Shown here: positions 1 to 10,301 of the stretch, piece by piece
Numbering within the stretch: position 1 is the first letter of the stretch
How the letters are laid out: every line of letters begins with the position of its first letter
Source: Multifurca ochricompacta
Lineage: Eukaryota > Basidiomycota > Agaricomycetes > Russulales > Russulaceae
Length of the DNA stretch: 64,000 bases
Direction: 5' to 3'
NCBI GenBank assembly: GCA_022496185.1
Contig: WTXG01000001.1
Location: 1,674,001-1,738,000, forward strand
The notes under the pieces: generated by a model
The model's database searches: none
Seen by the model: the letters and a program-made list of their open reading frames with translations, nothing else
Told to the model about the DNA's origin: nothing
Made by a program: the position numbers and the translations under genes

Positions 1-323
1 CGGATATCGTTGCCTCCAACATAATTGCCTATCTCAACAATTCTGCTGCGCTGACATATAAGGGCAAAATCGAGATGGTTGTTGTCACAAACGGACGGGT
101 GAGGGTGTTCCATGCCTTAATTTCTAAGCGCTCTGTTCCGCTCCGCTCACTTCATAATTCATACTTTCGACCGTCGGTCGTTTCCTTTGCACGACAGACT
201 CACGGAGTGTCCTTTTTTGGCGTGCTGTGGGGTATCGTGCTTGGTAATTGGTTCTCTGCTCTAGTGAAAGGTCGGGAGTTATTGGTCACAGCTACCAGGC
301 GAGACCTTGGTTTCAAGTCATAG
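1..323 (+). CDS. AIF/AMID-like FAD-NAD(P)H oxidoreductase, C-terminal end (partial)
   Basis: Only the last two exons lie in the window. The reading enters in frame at base 3 and continues to 98 (ending ...VVTNGR). A 99-nt GT-AG intron (99-197) follows, then an exon to the stop at 321-323. The final exon reads FFGVLWGIVLGNWFSALVKG and then a short basic tail. This 'GVLWG...GNW' ending, after a segment listing a name-like 'YKGKIEMVVVTNG' strand, resembles the C-terminus of fungal AIF-like (AMID/Aif2-type) flavoprotein oxidoreductases, which oxidise NAD(P)H at membranes. No nucleotide-binding motif is visible because the N-terminal Rossmann domains are outside the window. The family is an inference from a short tail; another pyridine-nucleotide-disulfide oxidoreductase is possible. 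Confidence 0.55.
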   Translation, partial: DIVASNIIAYLNNSAALTYKGKIEMVVVTNGRVRVFHALISKRSVPLRSLHNSYFRPSVVSFARQTHGVSFFGVLWGIVLGNWFSALVKGRELLVTATRRDLGFKS

Positions 324-605
324 CCTAGGCCAGACCAAGGGATACAGCATTACACTACAGTTATCTGACAAGGTTGTGATTAATTGATATTAATACAAAA
401 AATTTGTGGCGTTCTGAAATTGATGTTGTGAGTGCCGTTGCTATTGTATGAAGCCTTGGTTATCGTCAACCGGTGACCTGACCCATCTCCGCTTCCCTCT
501 CCGTCTTCCTCTTTCCCCTTCTTTTTAAAATCTTCTCATCTTTCTCTCGTCTTTTCAGCCTTCCCTATGCCACACCAGAGCCGTCCTCACTCACTTTGAC
601 TTCCT

Positions 606-2745
606 ATGAGTGCTCGTTCTGCCCCCCTCCCACTGAACCCCGTCGCAAAGAGAATCAGTTTGTGGACAAGCATGGCCACAAACACCACAATTACCCCCCA
701 GGAAAGGCACCGTATCCAATTTCCTACGACAGAGACATCCTTGACAGGTGAATCACTACCGAGACAACCTGTTCTCATCCCTCATCATCCGAGTGCTTCC
801 TTGCTAGCGATGCTACAGATCATCACTTATGGAGAAGCCTTTTTGACGGACGGCCGACGATGATGGTCACACCCAATTATCCACCGCGGCGAGTTTTGGA
901 TTTGGGGTGTGGGGTTCGTGTTTCCTCATGGGGTTATTTGACCCATCCTGATGAGCAACACAGGTCGGCATGTGGACCATTGACGCCGCGCGCAAGTGGC
1001 CCGACACAACATTCGTTGGCTTTGATATTGTCAATGTCCAGTTCCCTCTCGGCCATCTAGAGCCGCACGTAGCCCGCAGGATAAATTGGGAGCATGGCAA
1101 TTTGTGAGTCGGGCATGTTAAATGGCGCCACCAATGTCTCATCGCCGAATAAATTAGCCTGTCCACTAAATTACCATTTGAGGACGATACTTTTGACCAT
1201 GTGCATATTATGCATGTCTCCAAAGGTGTTCCAGAACACAAGGTAAAATCAGACCAATCTCTCAGATAGTCACATCAGCTCATTTTTATATATTAATATG
1301 ATATAGTGGAGCTCCCTCTTTGAGGTACTTTTCCTAAACCATGGGAGTTAACCCACATACTCAAGTCTCAACGCGTTGCAGGAAGTACGTAGAGTGATGC
1401 AACCTGACGGATTTGTCGAAATCACTGAAGAGGGTGCGAGGGCTAATAAATATATGTGTATTCGACATCGCTGATTGGTACACAGACATCATATTCCCTG
1501 TACTTCCGCGGTGGTTCACCGAGCCACTCAGAGCAAATGACCCATCTGGTGGCGTTCGCTCAAATTCCAGTGACTCGTCTCCTCTTGCATTGCCCTCTCC
1601 ACCTCTAACGCCAGTTGAGAAAGTTCCTCACGAGCATGTTCTACTAGAATACCTGTTCAACTCGGTGTTCGAAAGTCGATTCATAAATATGAAACCGACA
1701 GGTTGGTTTTAGGTCTTTCAAGGGTGAGGATGTGAGCTAACTTCAGATGGCGTCAGTTGTTGTTCTGGGATATTTTACCCCCTTCTTTTCGCGATGCCTT
1801 AGTGCACCCTCACTTAATTTTTCTGTGCCCTTTCTTGCTCCACTTCCTCCACTGCCCGAGGCCACGAGACCAACCACGCAATATTTTGGGAACTTTGACC
1901 CAACATCCAGTATACCCGACGTCCCATCATATCCGAATACCCGCCCATCACCTTATTCAAGAACAGTAAGCCGCTCATCATCATCGCTTTCCCTCCCTTC
2001 TCTGGACTGCTCCCGTTCACGCTCTCCGCCTATCCCCGACGACACTGGATCAAGGACGCCAACTGTGGCCAGCGTCCATAATCGTTTATCATCCTCTCCG
2101 GCCACAAGCAATGAACGCACAGTAAATAGCCCACAATCTTCTGTTACGCGTGTAGCCTCTTGGATTACATCTAGTGAGACACCTACTCTCGACAACGCAT
2201 TGCTCGCTCAATCAATTGTACCTGTGGAGACACTGAGCAAGCTGGGGGAACGCACCCGCGCGATGAATCTTTATCACTCCTTCATGGTTGTGCTTGGATG
2301 TCGGGAGGCTATGTGGGAGGAACTCAAGATGCTCCAACGCTCACGCCGGAACGTGCTGATCGAGTTGGGCTGGGAGAGTAGGTTATTAGAGGACAGAGAA
2401 GCACGTGTACGATTTGACGAACTGTTTGAACATTTTGAATCGTAGGTGATTTTAACGCTCTTTATCCATTGCACCTCATGTACTATGGTGTGTAGGGACA
2501 TGCGTGCCCGAATTTCGATGTGGTACTCGATGACTGAGCTTGGGTATCCACTTCCAAAGCGGGAACCGTTGCATAAGGCAGAGTTGTTGGAAGAAGAACG
2601 AATACGCAAGGCCATTCTGGACGCCCGCGCGCAGGCTCGCGAGGAGGATTTTGACGTCCCGTGTCGCGTTATCAGAGTGTTTATCGGATTCAAAGAGGCG
2701 GATAGCGTTGATGCTCTCGAAAAATCATTAACGAGCGAGAGATGA
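606..2745 (+). CDS. SAM-dependent methyltransferase domain protein
   Basis: Nine exons give an unbroken 560-residue protein: 606-747, 819-913, 964-1103, 1158-1242, 1307-1324, 1382-1433, 1486-1701, 1757-2441, 2496-2745. All introns are GT-AG and 50-71 nt, and one internal exon is only 18 nt. Residues about 60-200 form a class I methyltransferase fold: motif I reads VLDLGCG, followed by an acidic strand end (FVGFDIV), an 'EDDTFDHVHIMHV' motif and a post-motif 'VMQPDGFVEITE'. The second half is Ser/Pro-rich and low in complexity, then ends in a helical region. Fungal proteins of this layout are mostly uncharacterised; LaeA-like regulators share the fold, but nothing here assigns a substrate. The start at 606 follows a CT-rich leader. 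The exon total is divisible by three, so the model is internally consistent. Confidence 0.8.
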
Positions 2746-2900
2746 GATGAAGAAGGATGGGTTGTGTGTGTGTGTTGTGTGTGTAGCCGTTAGTCTAACC
2801 TATTTGGAAACAATTGCCTGATTTGTAATGAAACCTCTTTTTATTTTTTCTTTGTTTTTCCACACTTTTTTTATGATCGCGCTTGGCAGCATATAATCCG

Positions 2901-2920
2901 GGTCTGGTCTGGTCTGGTCT
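2901..2920. repeat. Pentamer tandem repeat (GGTCT)x4
   Basis: Four exact copies of GGTCT lie 50 bp upstream of the WDR75-like gene. A second short repeat of GAGCT-type units follows at about 2933-2951. A GT-rich stretch lies at about 2760-2786, just after the methyltransferase stop. These are simple repeats in a 225-bp spacer; no function is claimed. Confidence 0.9.
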
Positions 2921-2970
2921 GATCTTTGTTAGAGTTGAGCTGAGCTGAGCTTACTTGACCAAGCCCGGCT

Positions 2971-5900
2971 ATGATTCCTTCAATATCAAACGATATTCGA
3001 ACCTCTCAGAAACCTAGCAAAACGCGAAGACATCGCAGGTCGAAACCCAAAGACCGAGAAAATTTGCCCGAGGGACCCACTCAGGCAAGCGCATCTGTGA
3101 GCGCAGAACAACTAAAATCGTGGCCATGGTTCCCCATTACAGAGTCGTCTACGACTAAACACCCTGTAGTTTTTACCAAGGATGGGAGGTCCGTATTTTC
3201 ATTTTTACTTTCTTCCCGTCCTGGACCTTGCCTACATCCAATCCACTAGTTATTTTTTCTCCATCGTTGGATCCAGCGTAAAAATACATTCGACCGCTAG
3301 TGGTCTGGTCGTATCAACGCTATCTACGAAGCGAGATATTCGGAGCCATACAGACACCATAACGTCTGCTGTACTGAATCCGCACAACGCGTACCAGCTT
3401 ATCACTGGCTCCTTGGATGGTCATATCAAAGTATGGGACTTCTTGGATGGAATTCTGCTACAGACCATTGGTGTAGGACATCCGATACGTCACATAGCTG
3501 CCCATGAGCAGTGGAAGGACTTCTTGTTCGTTGCGGTTGCACGACCGAGCAAGAAGAAAAAAGGAAATCGTATGCTATCGTCCGACGCGAAACTCCTGAT
3601 CGCCTAATGTGATTAATCTACAGGAGGCGATGATAATGGTGTCGTTCTGCGGGTATCTTTGAGACCGTCACCTGTTACCCTTGGGCTTCCTGTCCAAACA
3701 CCATCTGAAAGTTTGCTTGTAGGCAAGACCCGCACCACGCACGGTCTCGCCGTCTCTGCCGGCGGCTCCTGGCTCGTTGCTGTTGGCGGTCATAAAGCCT
3801 ATATAGCCCCAACGAGCAATCTGAAAGTTGGATTTACAAAGTTTGTCTCTCCAGAAGCACTCACGTGTCTCACCTTCCACCCAACCGAGGAGTATTTTGC
3901 GACGGGGGACGAGAAGGGCAACATCCGTCTGTGGTATTGCTTGAACGAGAATATAGCGGTCCCCAAAGCAGATGTAGAGAAACGTGCACCGACTACAACC
4001 CTTCACTGGCATGCCCATGCTGTCTCAGCACTTACGTTTACTCCCAATGGTGCCTATCTTTTGAGTGGTGGCGAAGAATCTGTCCTGGTGGTTTGGCAAA
4101 TCCACTCTGGAAAGAAGGAATTCGTCCCTCGAGTGGGTGCGCCAATATACAGCGTGGCAATCTCAAAGACTCCAAATGATGAAGAAGAGTATCTACTTGG
4201 TCTAGCAGATACGAGCTTGGTCTTCATCAATGCTGGGAAACTAACCACCTCCCGCTCTTATTCTGGCATCAAATTAGGCAAGTGTTCCTGAGAGGTTCCG
4301 AGAACATTACCATTACTGATCTTTACTCCCAGATCCCGCAATATCCCATAACAGACCGTCAATGTCAGTTCCCACACCACTAACCGTGCATTCGCTTTCA
4401 TCCACACTCATCCTTCCATCTTCACACCCATCTTCACTGCAAACGTATTCACCATCTTCATCAAAAGTAATCTCGGAGTTAGAGGTATCCCCGTCGAACC
4501 GCATATCCCGGAGGGACGAAAAGACGCTAGAACCTTTACGCGTCGAGCGAGCCGTGGTTTCTCCCTCAGGGGAGTGGCTTGCTACCATTGACTCTCGGGA
4601 AGGAGATGAGTGTTTTCGTGGGGAAATTTACCTGAAGGTGTGGCGATGGGAGACTTCTTCGGAGCTATGGATTCTCAATACCCGCATCGATAGGCCACAT
4701 GGGCTGGCAAAGGTGACGTCTGTGGTGTTTTCACCTAACGACGTTTCTGGAAGCGGCATTTGTCTTGTGACCTCCGGAGAGGATGGAAACGTCAAAAGTT
4801 GGAGAATACGGTCGGTTATCGACAAAAAGACAGGCACTACGGACGGTGAATTTCTCATCGAATAGCAACTGCCACTTTTACCGACATTTTCTGCAGTTTT
4901 TTGGGTGGTGCGCTCGAGCCTAACCTTCAAGCGGGAGACCCCCTGGTCTGTTTCCTGGTCCCCCGACGGCTCTCTCCTGGCCGTGGCTTTTGGCACATTT
5001 GTTGCCATTTACGATCCCATATCGAATGCCCTAATTCGAGCTTTCACTGCTTTGGAGCTGCGCGGCAGAGTGTATTCCGTCCATTTTCTAGGAAATGAAG
5101 GTCGTTTTCTTGTCGTCGCTGGTTGCTCGGACGTAGTACTCTGGGATCTCGTCGAACAAAAAGGCAAGCCATCCGCACATCTCCATCTATGACCTATTCA
5201 AGCACACTGACTTGCATAGTCCAATGGCACCACCGGAGTGTTCACCCGATTAGTGCTATTGTCACTCATCCCCAAGATCGGCGCTTCGTAATTTTCCATT
5301 CCCAACCCCCGAGAAGTACTGTATTGATCTTCGGTCATTCAACAAACAATCCACATAACACCTACACCCTCCCCTTCATGCTGCGTAACATCGTCTGGTA
5401 CCCTCGCTTACCTTCCAAGGCCAGGGAGACATCGACGTTTCACCTGGTCGGAATTACAGACAAATGGGATGTCGTCTTCATTGGGGATGGTGTGCATCCA
5501 CTTGCGGGAGAAGGCTCGGTTACTCGTGGACTTCGCGCTGGCTCACAAGAATCGCACAAAAGGACGCTCTTTCAAGATATCTTTGGTGACTCTGCTCTTT
5601 CTGGGGCTCCTGTTCTCCAGAAGCAAGCCGCGGATGCAAGGACGTCACGATTTTGGAACGGCAAGGAGATAACGAACATTCTTGATGGGCCGGCTTACTT
5701 GATTCCACCCTTGGAAACGTTCTTTGACCCCCTTTTGAGTCACTTCCTCACCCCTCGCCCGTTGAAGGATGAGACTGGCAACGTTCCTGGTGCGCCAGGA
5801 AGCGAAAAAAAGGTCAGCATGGATGTCGACGAGCCACATGACCTCCTTGTCAGCGCTGCACGAACGAAGCGGTTGGTCGATGACCCGGAAATGGAAGCTT

Positions 5901-6211
5901 TGATTGAACTGTTCCGACGCCACGGTGTGAAAGGTAGGCAACGCTTAACCCAGTTACGAGCGAACGGGCTTACTTATTGGAACTCAGCACTATCACCTGC
6001 TCCTCGTGGGCAAACGTCAAACGTCCAAACGTCCAACGGCCATCAAACCATGAACGGTCACCCACGCACCCCTAAACCGAAAATCAGCATCAGCACGCAG
6101 CCAAGTACTGTGATCTCCATCGACTCGTCTCCCGAGGGCTCAGCTCGGACTGTTGTAGCTTCCTCACCGGCCAAAACCGGGAGAAAACGCAAAATATCAG
6201 CCGCATTATAG
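2971..6211 (+). CDS. WD40 protein, WDR75/Utp17 (Nan1)-like, 90S pre-ribosome
   Basis: Six exons (2971-3188, 3250-3569, 3624-4277, 4333-4845, 4897-5163, 5220-6211) give about 987 residues. A further in-frame 54-nt intron at 5934-5987 is possible and would give 969. The N-terminus is basic (nuclear or nucleolar type), then WD40 blades run through most of the protein. Recognisable blade ends include HIKVWDF, GNIRLWY, VLVVWQ, NVKSWR and VVLWDL. The order of conserved segments ('PVVFTKDG..YFFSIVGSSVKIHS', 'FWVVRSSLTFKRETPWSVSWSPDGS', 'WHHRSVHPIS') fits WDR75/Utp17, a t-UTP subunit of the U3 small-subunit processome that acts in the nucleolus. The tail is Ser/Thr-rich and ends in a basic KTGRKRK patch. 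Two introns (4278-4332 and 5164-5219) need a GC donor to keep frame. Confidence 0.75.
4278..4332 (+). other. GC-AG intron in the WDR75-like gene
   Basis: The donor reads TTAG|GCAAGT and the acceptor CCCAG. The phase-1 join converts 'AAA TTA G' plus 'AT CCC' into uninterrupted coding. No GT in the region keeps the frame. Length 55 nt, typical for this genome. The second such intron in this gene is 5164-5219 (AAAG|GCAAGC ... CATAG, 56 nt). Confidence 0.7.
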
Positions 6212-6593
6212 TTTATGGCATGGTCCTATTTGGACCTCTGACCTCTGTACTCGCAATCTTCCACAAATTTAGTTATTCTGCACGCGGCATTCCCTCATTC
6301 ACATATTTATAACTCCTGCCTTCACCATGAGTCACTGTTGCACAACCTGTTACGCTTTTGTATTATGGCGAGACCATGCATCACCTAGGAATTGACAGAC
6401 CAAGAGCTCATACAAAAATGTAGTTGAAGAAAGTGCGAGCTACCAGATCATACTCCTGGATTACGCCCTGCATCTTTCAATCCGAGCAGCAGGACGGCTC
6501 CATGAACGACATCTGGGGGATACTCATTGTCGCACTCCAGCGGTGTTTGTACCTTAGAGCTGCGGAAAGAAGAGTGACGGGTATCGTTGCGAT
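6212..6593. other. Intergenic spacer (convergent)
   Basis: This 382-bp spacer lies between the 3' ends of the WDR75-like gene and the homeobox gene on the other strand. It is AT-rich near 6290-6420. I see no convincing coding frame or RNA gene. Confidence 0.6.
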
Positions 6594-7749
6594 CTACAGT
6601 GCTGCACTCGGTGCAAGTCTCCCCGTCTTCGCGAAGAACGTCCGAGTTCGTGCGTCTGCGCTTGGTAGACCGTGCACAGGCCCATTCAAGCGTGCGTGGT
6701 CGCTGAAGCGAAACCCCATGCTTCCGTCGGGCGTATCGATATCGGTGCTGACATCTGGGGAGGACAAGGCAGACTGAGTAGGGGATGATGGGATATGCTT
6801 CCAGAGATCCTCAGGATGAATTGGCCGATTGTGTCTAGGCATCCCGAGCTCTGGAGATAACGAAGACAAGCACGTGGAGACAGAGAACCAGGGTGGTACC
6901 GAAATGTTCGGATCCTGCACAACGGCTGAGAGCGGCATACGGAGCGGGGTGAGAGGTTGTAACTTGGAAGACGAAAGGTAATCTGCGCGGAGACTAGCAT
7001 GCAGAGGCTGAGGTGCAAGTGGATCAAGAGACAAGCAGTTGACACATGACCTTTCTGAGTCAAAACCGACAAATCGCATAGCAGGAACTGAAGACATAGC
7101 GGACAGTGATGCCATTGTTGCCGATGCAGATGCGAGCATATCCATAGCCGCAGCGGTGGGAGCACTCTCAGATTCTAACTGCTTCCTAGAGCGAGCTGCA
7201 GTCTGACGCTTGTTCTGAAACCATATAGTAACTGTCTTGAGGTCTCTACACCCACAGTAGTTATTACAGATAGAGAAACACCAAAAAAAAAAAGGGTTCA
7301 ACTCTTGCTCACATGTCAAGATTTTTACAGATACTTTCTTTCTCCTTGCGTGATGGATGTGTATTGTGTCGAAAGAACGCGTCAAGTGCCTCGACTTTGT
7401 CGGTGGTCATACGACGTCGGGAGCGTGTTGGCTTTCCTGACATGGCCCTCGCATTGGGAGAAAAAGCAAGCATGGACGCAACCTTCTCGTTCTCAAGAAC
7501 AAACGTAGTTCGTGGCCACGCGGGGAAGCAGCCAACGATGGGCATAGATGCAGGCGCAGAGTCTAATCCTGACAACGTACTAGGGTTGACCTGGACGTCG
7601 ATGGTAGCTGCAACAGATCCGGTCTTAGGCTCGTCATTGACTTGTGACGGGGCAGACGGATTTGATGTGCCCCGATTACCTCGCGCATTAACGCTGGCTT
7701 TCCTTGAAGTTGGGCGAGCTGAACGAGTGGAGCGCGTAGGAGGACGCAT
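6594..7749 (-). CDS. Homeobox transcription factor (WFQNKR type)
   Basis: Two exons, 7749-7313 and 7245-6594, with a 67-nt intron, give 362 residues. A homeodomain spans about residues 108-166. Helix 1 lies around 'TTDKVEALDAFF' and helix 3 reads TVTIWFQNKRQ, with the invariant W, F, N51 and R53 present. The N-terminus is rich in Arg, Ser and Thr; the C-terminal half is Ser/Pro-rich with a 'DLWKHIPSSP' motif. The intron splits the homeodomain just before helix 3 (phase 2, before the Asp preceding LKTVTIW). The downstream neighbour at 8101-8991 has the same intron position and a similar C-terminal motif, so the two look like tandem paralogues. A nuclear DNA-binding role follows from the family; the targets are unknown. 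Confidence 0.85.
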
Positions 7750-8100
7750 CCTTGTGTTTCAAATTAGAATGAATGGGTGTCGCGGTCAAAAGATGGGTTA
7801 GCTTGGCTTATTACATTTACATTCATCATATTCATTTTTGACACTGGTTTCTCTACCACTTATACCTTGGCAGATTATGCAAAAAGCAAAACAGAATGAA
7901 ATAAAATAAAATAAAAATACAAAGTAGAGGGTATACATTTTCCGGCCTTTCGTCGTCAGTAATAAATAACCCATAACCTAACATATAATACAAAAATGAT
8001 AGACGCCATCATCCTCGCAGGAATTGAAGGAGTACCATGGCAGCCTCAATGTCTTCTGTGGACTTCCCACCTAATTCGAATGGCCGAGATTCCCATGCTT

Positions 8101-8991
8101 CTATCGCCGGCGGAGAAGCGCCATCGTCTTGACCTTGACTTGGTGACGGGTATAATCCTCTCTATTATGGTCCTCTTCAGAATTGGACTTTTTCTCACTC
8201 TTGAATGCAGCCGAGTGTTTACAGGGGCTGGTTGCTCGTGGCTTGGCTTCTCGAATTCTCTTATCTTCTTCTCTAACGCGACGTTTGCTTCCCATCCTTG
8301 CATTGGCACAGGCCCAATCCAGCGACCTGCTTGGTTTTAAAAGACGAGGAGTTGTGGGCAACCGTAGAGTATTAGCGGGCGGGGAGGAGGGGGCATCGAG
8401 GGGTGAAGACGGCATGTGTGCCCAGAGAGCCTTCGGCTCCTTTGGTTGGGTCGGTGTTGTAGTTTTGACGAGGCTCCCCGGTTTGTGAGGTGAGAGCATG
8501 ACACGAGGTTTGCCCGGAAGGGTAGATTGATTCACGCGCTCCAGGCGAGATGCAATTTGATCAAGAGATAAGGGATGTTTTAAAGGTGTGGTGTCGGTCT
8601 GCTGGCATGCGTTTTCCTTTTTCTTTGCGCGGTCTCTCTTGGTCCACGCCTTGCGCTTGTCAGATTGACGTCTGTTCTGAAACCACACGGTTATGAATCT
8701 GACGTCTCTGTATCAACATGCCAGCATAAAATTAAAACGAGTTGGGAATGAAAGGAGTGGGGGACACGTACAACTCAATTTCGCGCGCGAGGGAATCGCG
8801 TTCTTCCATTGTGATGTATGGTGATGCATCAAACACAGTTTGTAGTCGTTGAAGCTGGGAGATGGACGGTCTCTTTCGTGGATTGGTAACTTGAGCGGTT
8901 GTTTTTTCAAGGGGGACCAAAGGTCACGATGTGAAGCTGTTTGGGAAGGGGCTGGACTTTGGGAGAGCGAAGGACGCCGCGAAGAGATCAT
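8101..8991 (-). CDS. Homeobox transcription factor (WFQNRR type)
   Basis: Proposed exons are 8991-8958, 8889-8772 and 8707-8101, giving 252 residues with total length divisible by three. The first intron (8957-8890, donor GTCCAG) is weak and the N-terminus is uncertain, because the homeodomain frame has a stop just upstream unless this intron is removed. The homeodomain starts near residue 12 (NPRKRPSISQLQRLQ), and helix 3 reads ITVWFQNRRQSDKRK with all key residues. The second intron (8771-8708) falls at the same place as in the neighbouring homeobox gene. The C-terminal part is basic and has 'LWAHMPSSP' and 'LDWACANARMGS' motifs; the first of these parallels the neighbour's 'LWKHIPSSP'. Likely a nuclear regulator. 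Confidence 0.8.
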
Positions 8992-9109
8992 GGCAAAGGG
9001 ATTTTTGTATTGTAACGCAACGCAAACATATGACTTGAGCTAAAAGCTAAACAAACGCGTCGCGTATGACGCGTCAGTCACGTGAACAAATGAGAGAGAA
9101 GGAGAGAGC

Positions 9110-9540
9110 ATTGTGGATGACGATGACGAGGATGACGAGTTGGGCGCATACATCATCTCATCTTATCCCATCCCAATCAACCATGGTGGGCCTATCTACG
9201 GTACGGCCTAGTCTCACCTTTTCGACAAGTACCCCAATTATGATTATGTCTCGGTACCCTGCCAGCGCACACCAGATGAAAGCAGGGAGAACCAGCGCTC
9301 CAGCGTCGATGCTATCATCAAAGTCCTGCTAGATTTATTTGAACCAGTGAGATTGAGGAGTACGCTGAGGTCTTGAATGAATTGGTAAAGGAGGTAATCA
9401 AATTGTCTGAATTTAATGGCAGAGATCAGATCATACGGGGTGCGCTCAAGGTGGGTGGGGGTTTCGACCATCTCTTTACGAGTAGAGTACATAAGTTGTT
9501 GGTACATGTGCAGTTGAAATGGAAGTAAGCCTGCAAACCT
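9110..9540 (+). pseudogene. Degraded coding relic of unknown family
   Basis: Three protein-like segments follow one another in shifting frames. The first (about 9114-9210) reads as an acidic stretch then 'GAYIISSYPIPINHGGPIYG' and meets an in-frame TAG. The second continues in the same frame ('SHLFDKYPNYDYVSVPC' to 'LLDLFEP', about 9211-9347). The third ('EIEEYAEVLNELVKEVIKLS', about 9350-9450) needs one inserted base near 9347. The joined text looks like natural protein, but no start, splice sites or family could be assigned. It could be a dead gene, or a live gene broken by base errors, since the same one-base loss is seen in many genes here. Confidence 0.35.
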
Positions 9541-9615
9541 ATGAGCAGTGGACATTAGCAAGAAAGTACCCGACCGAGGAAGGGCGCGCGGGACCATCCA
9601 GGCGAGGATGTCAAT

Positions 9616-9630
9616 ATAATAATAATAATA
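9616..9630. repeat. AAT trinucleotide microsatellite
   Basis: Five ATA/AAT units lie in the spacer upstream of the Cox14-like gene. Simple repeat only. Confidence 0.85.
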
Positions 9631-9699
9631 TTAATACGCACCCTCTTTCCCGTCACCCGCCACCATTCCTAGAAGAATTAGAGTGCCCTCGGCATCAAC

Positions 9700-10144
9700 A
9701 TGGCCCGCGCACGCCTTTCAATAGCAGACATATTTCATCGAGGCGTAGTTATTTCTCTGATTGGGGTATGCGTCTGGGGTATTGGCACTGGTGTTCTCGT
9801 ACACCGTGACACGTTACGGATGGGAAGAGGTTCGTTCAATTCTTACACAGATCACAATTTCCGTTCGTCACCATATCATCTACAGAGGTAAGGCATTATT
9901 AATGGTCGCTGAGATCCTTTATGGCTAACTCCCAGTCAGATAATTGCGCAGCGCGAGGCCTCCGGACTGCCAACGGACGTTGTCCCCGAAAAGGTGAATG
10001 TTGAAACTCACGTACACAATTGCGGCCGCTGTAGCGCTGACGGGTGTTTTGTTACACCAACAGAAAGTCCAAGAAGTGAATGAACAACGCTGGGCAGAGG
10101 CCGCTCAAGCGGTGTTGCGCGGGCGAGGTCCTAAAGCAGTATGA
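9700..10144 (+). CDS. Cox14-like single-pass mitochondrial membrane protein
   Basis: Three exons, 9700-9887, 9936-9993 and 10064-10144, give 108 residues; both introns are GT-AG (48 and 70 nt). The N-terminus reads SIADIFHRGVVISL and runs into one hydrophobic helix of about 20 residues (ISLIGVCVWGIGTGVLV), followed by HRDTLR and a charged, helical C-terminus (VQEVNEQRWAEAAQAVL). A short protein with 'DxFHR' before a single membrane span fits the Cox14 family, which helps cytochrome c oxidase assembly in the inner membrane. The match is by layout and a short motif only, so the family call is tentative; the gene itself is well supported by splice phases. It lies tail to tail with ytm1. Confidence 0.6.
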
Positions 10145-10301
10145 TGTGTGCACCTTACTCGTTTGTTGCTGCCCACACGGGCCTGACTTTATCCCTTTCG
10201 GTTATGTGGGTGAAAAAGCTACGGCAAATGCACTGCTATGCCTCTTGATTGTATACAGAACTTTTATCCCGTTGATAACATCTCTTTTTGTAAACCGTTC
10301 T

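Noticed and set aside
6424..6777. Plus-strand frame across the 3' end of the homeobox gene
   Set aside because: It is antisense to the conserved homeobox coding exon.
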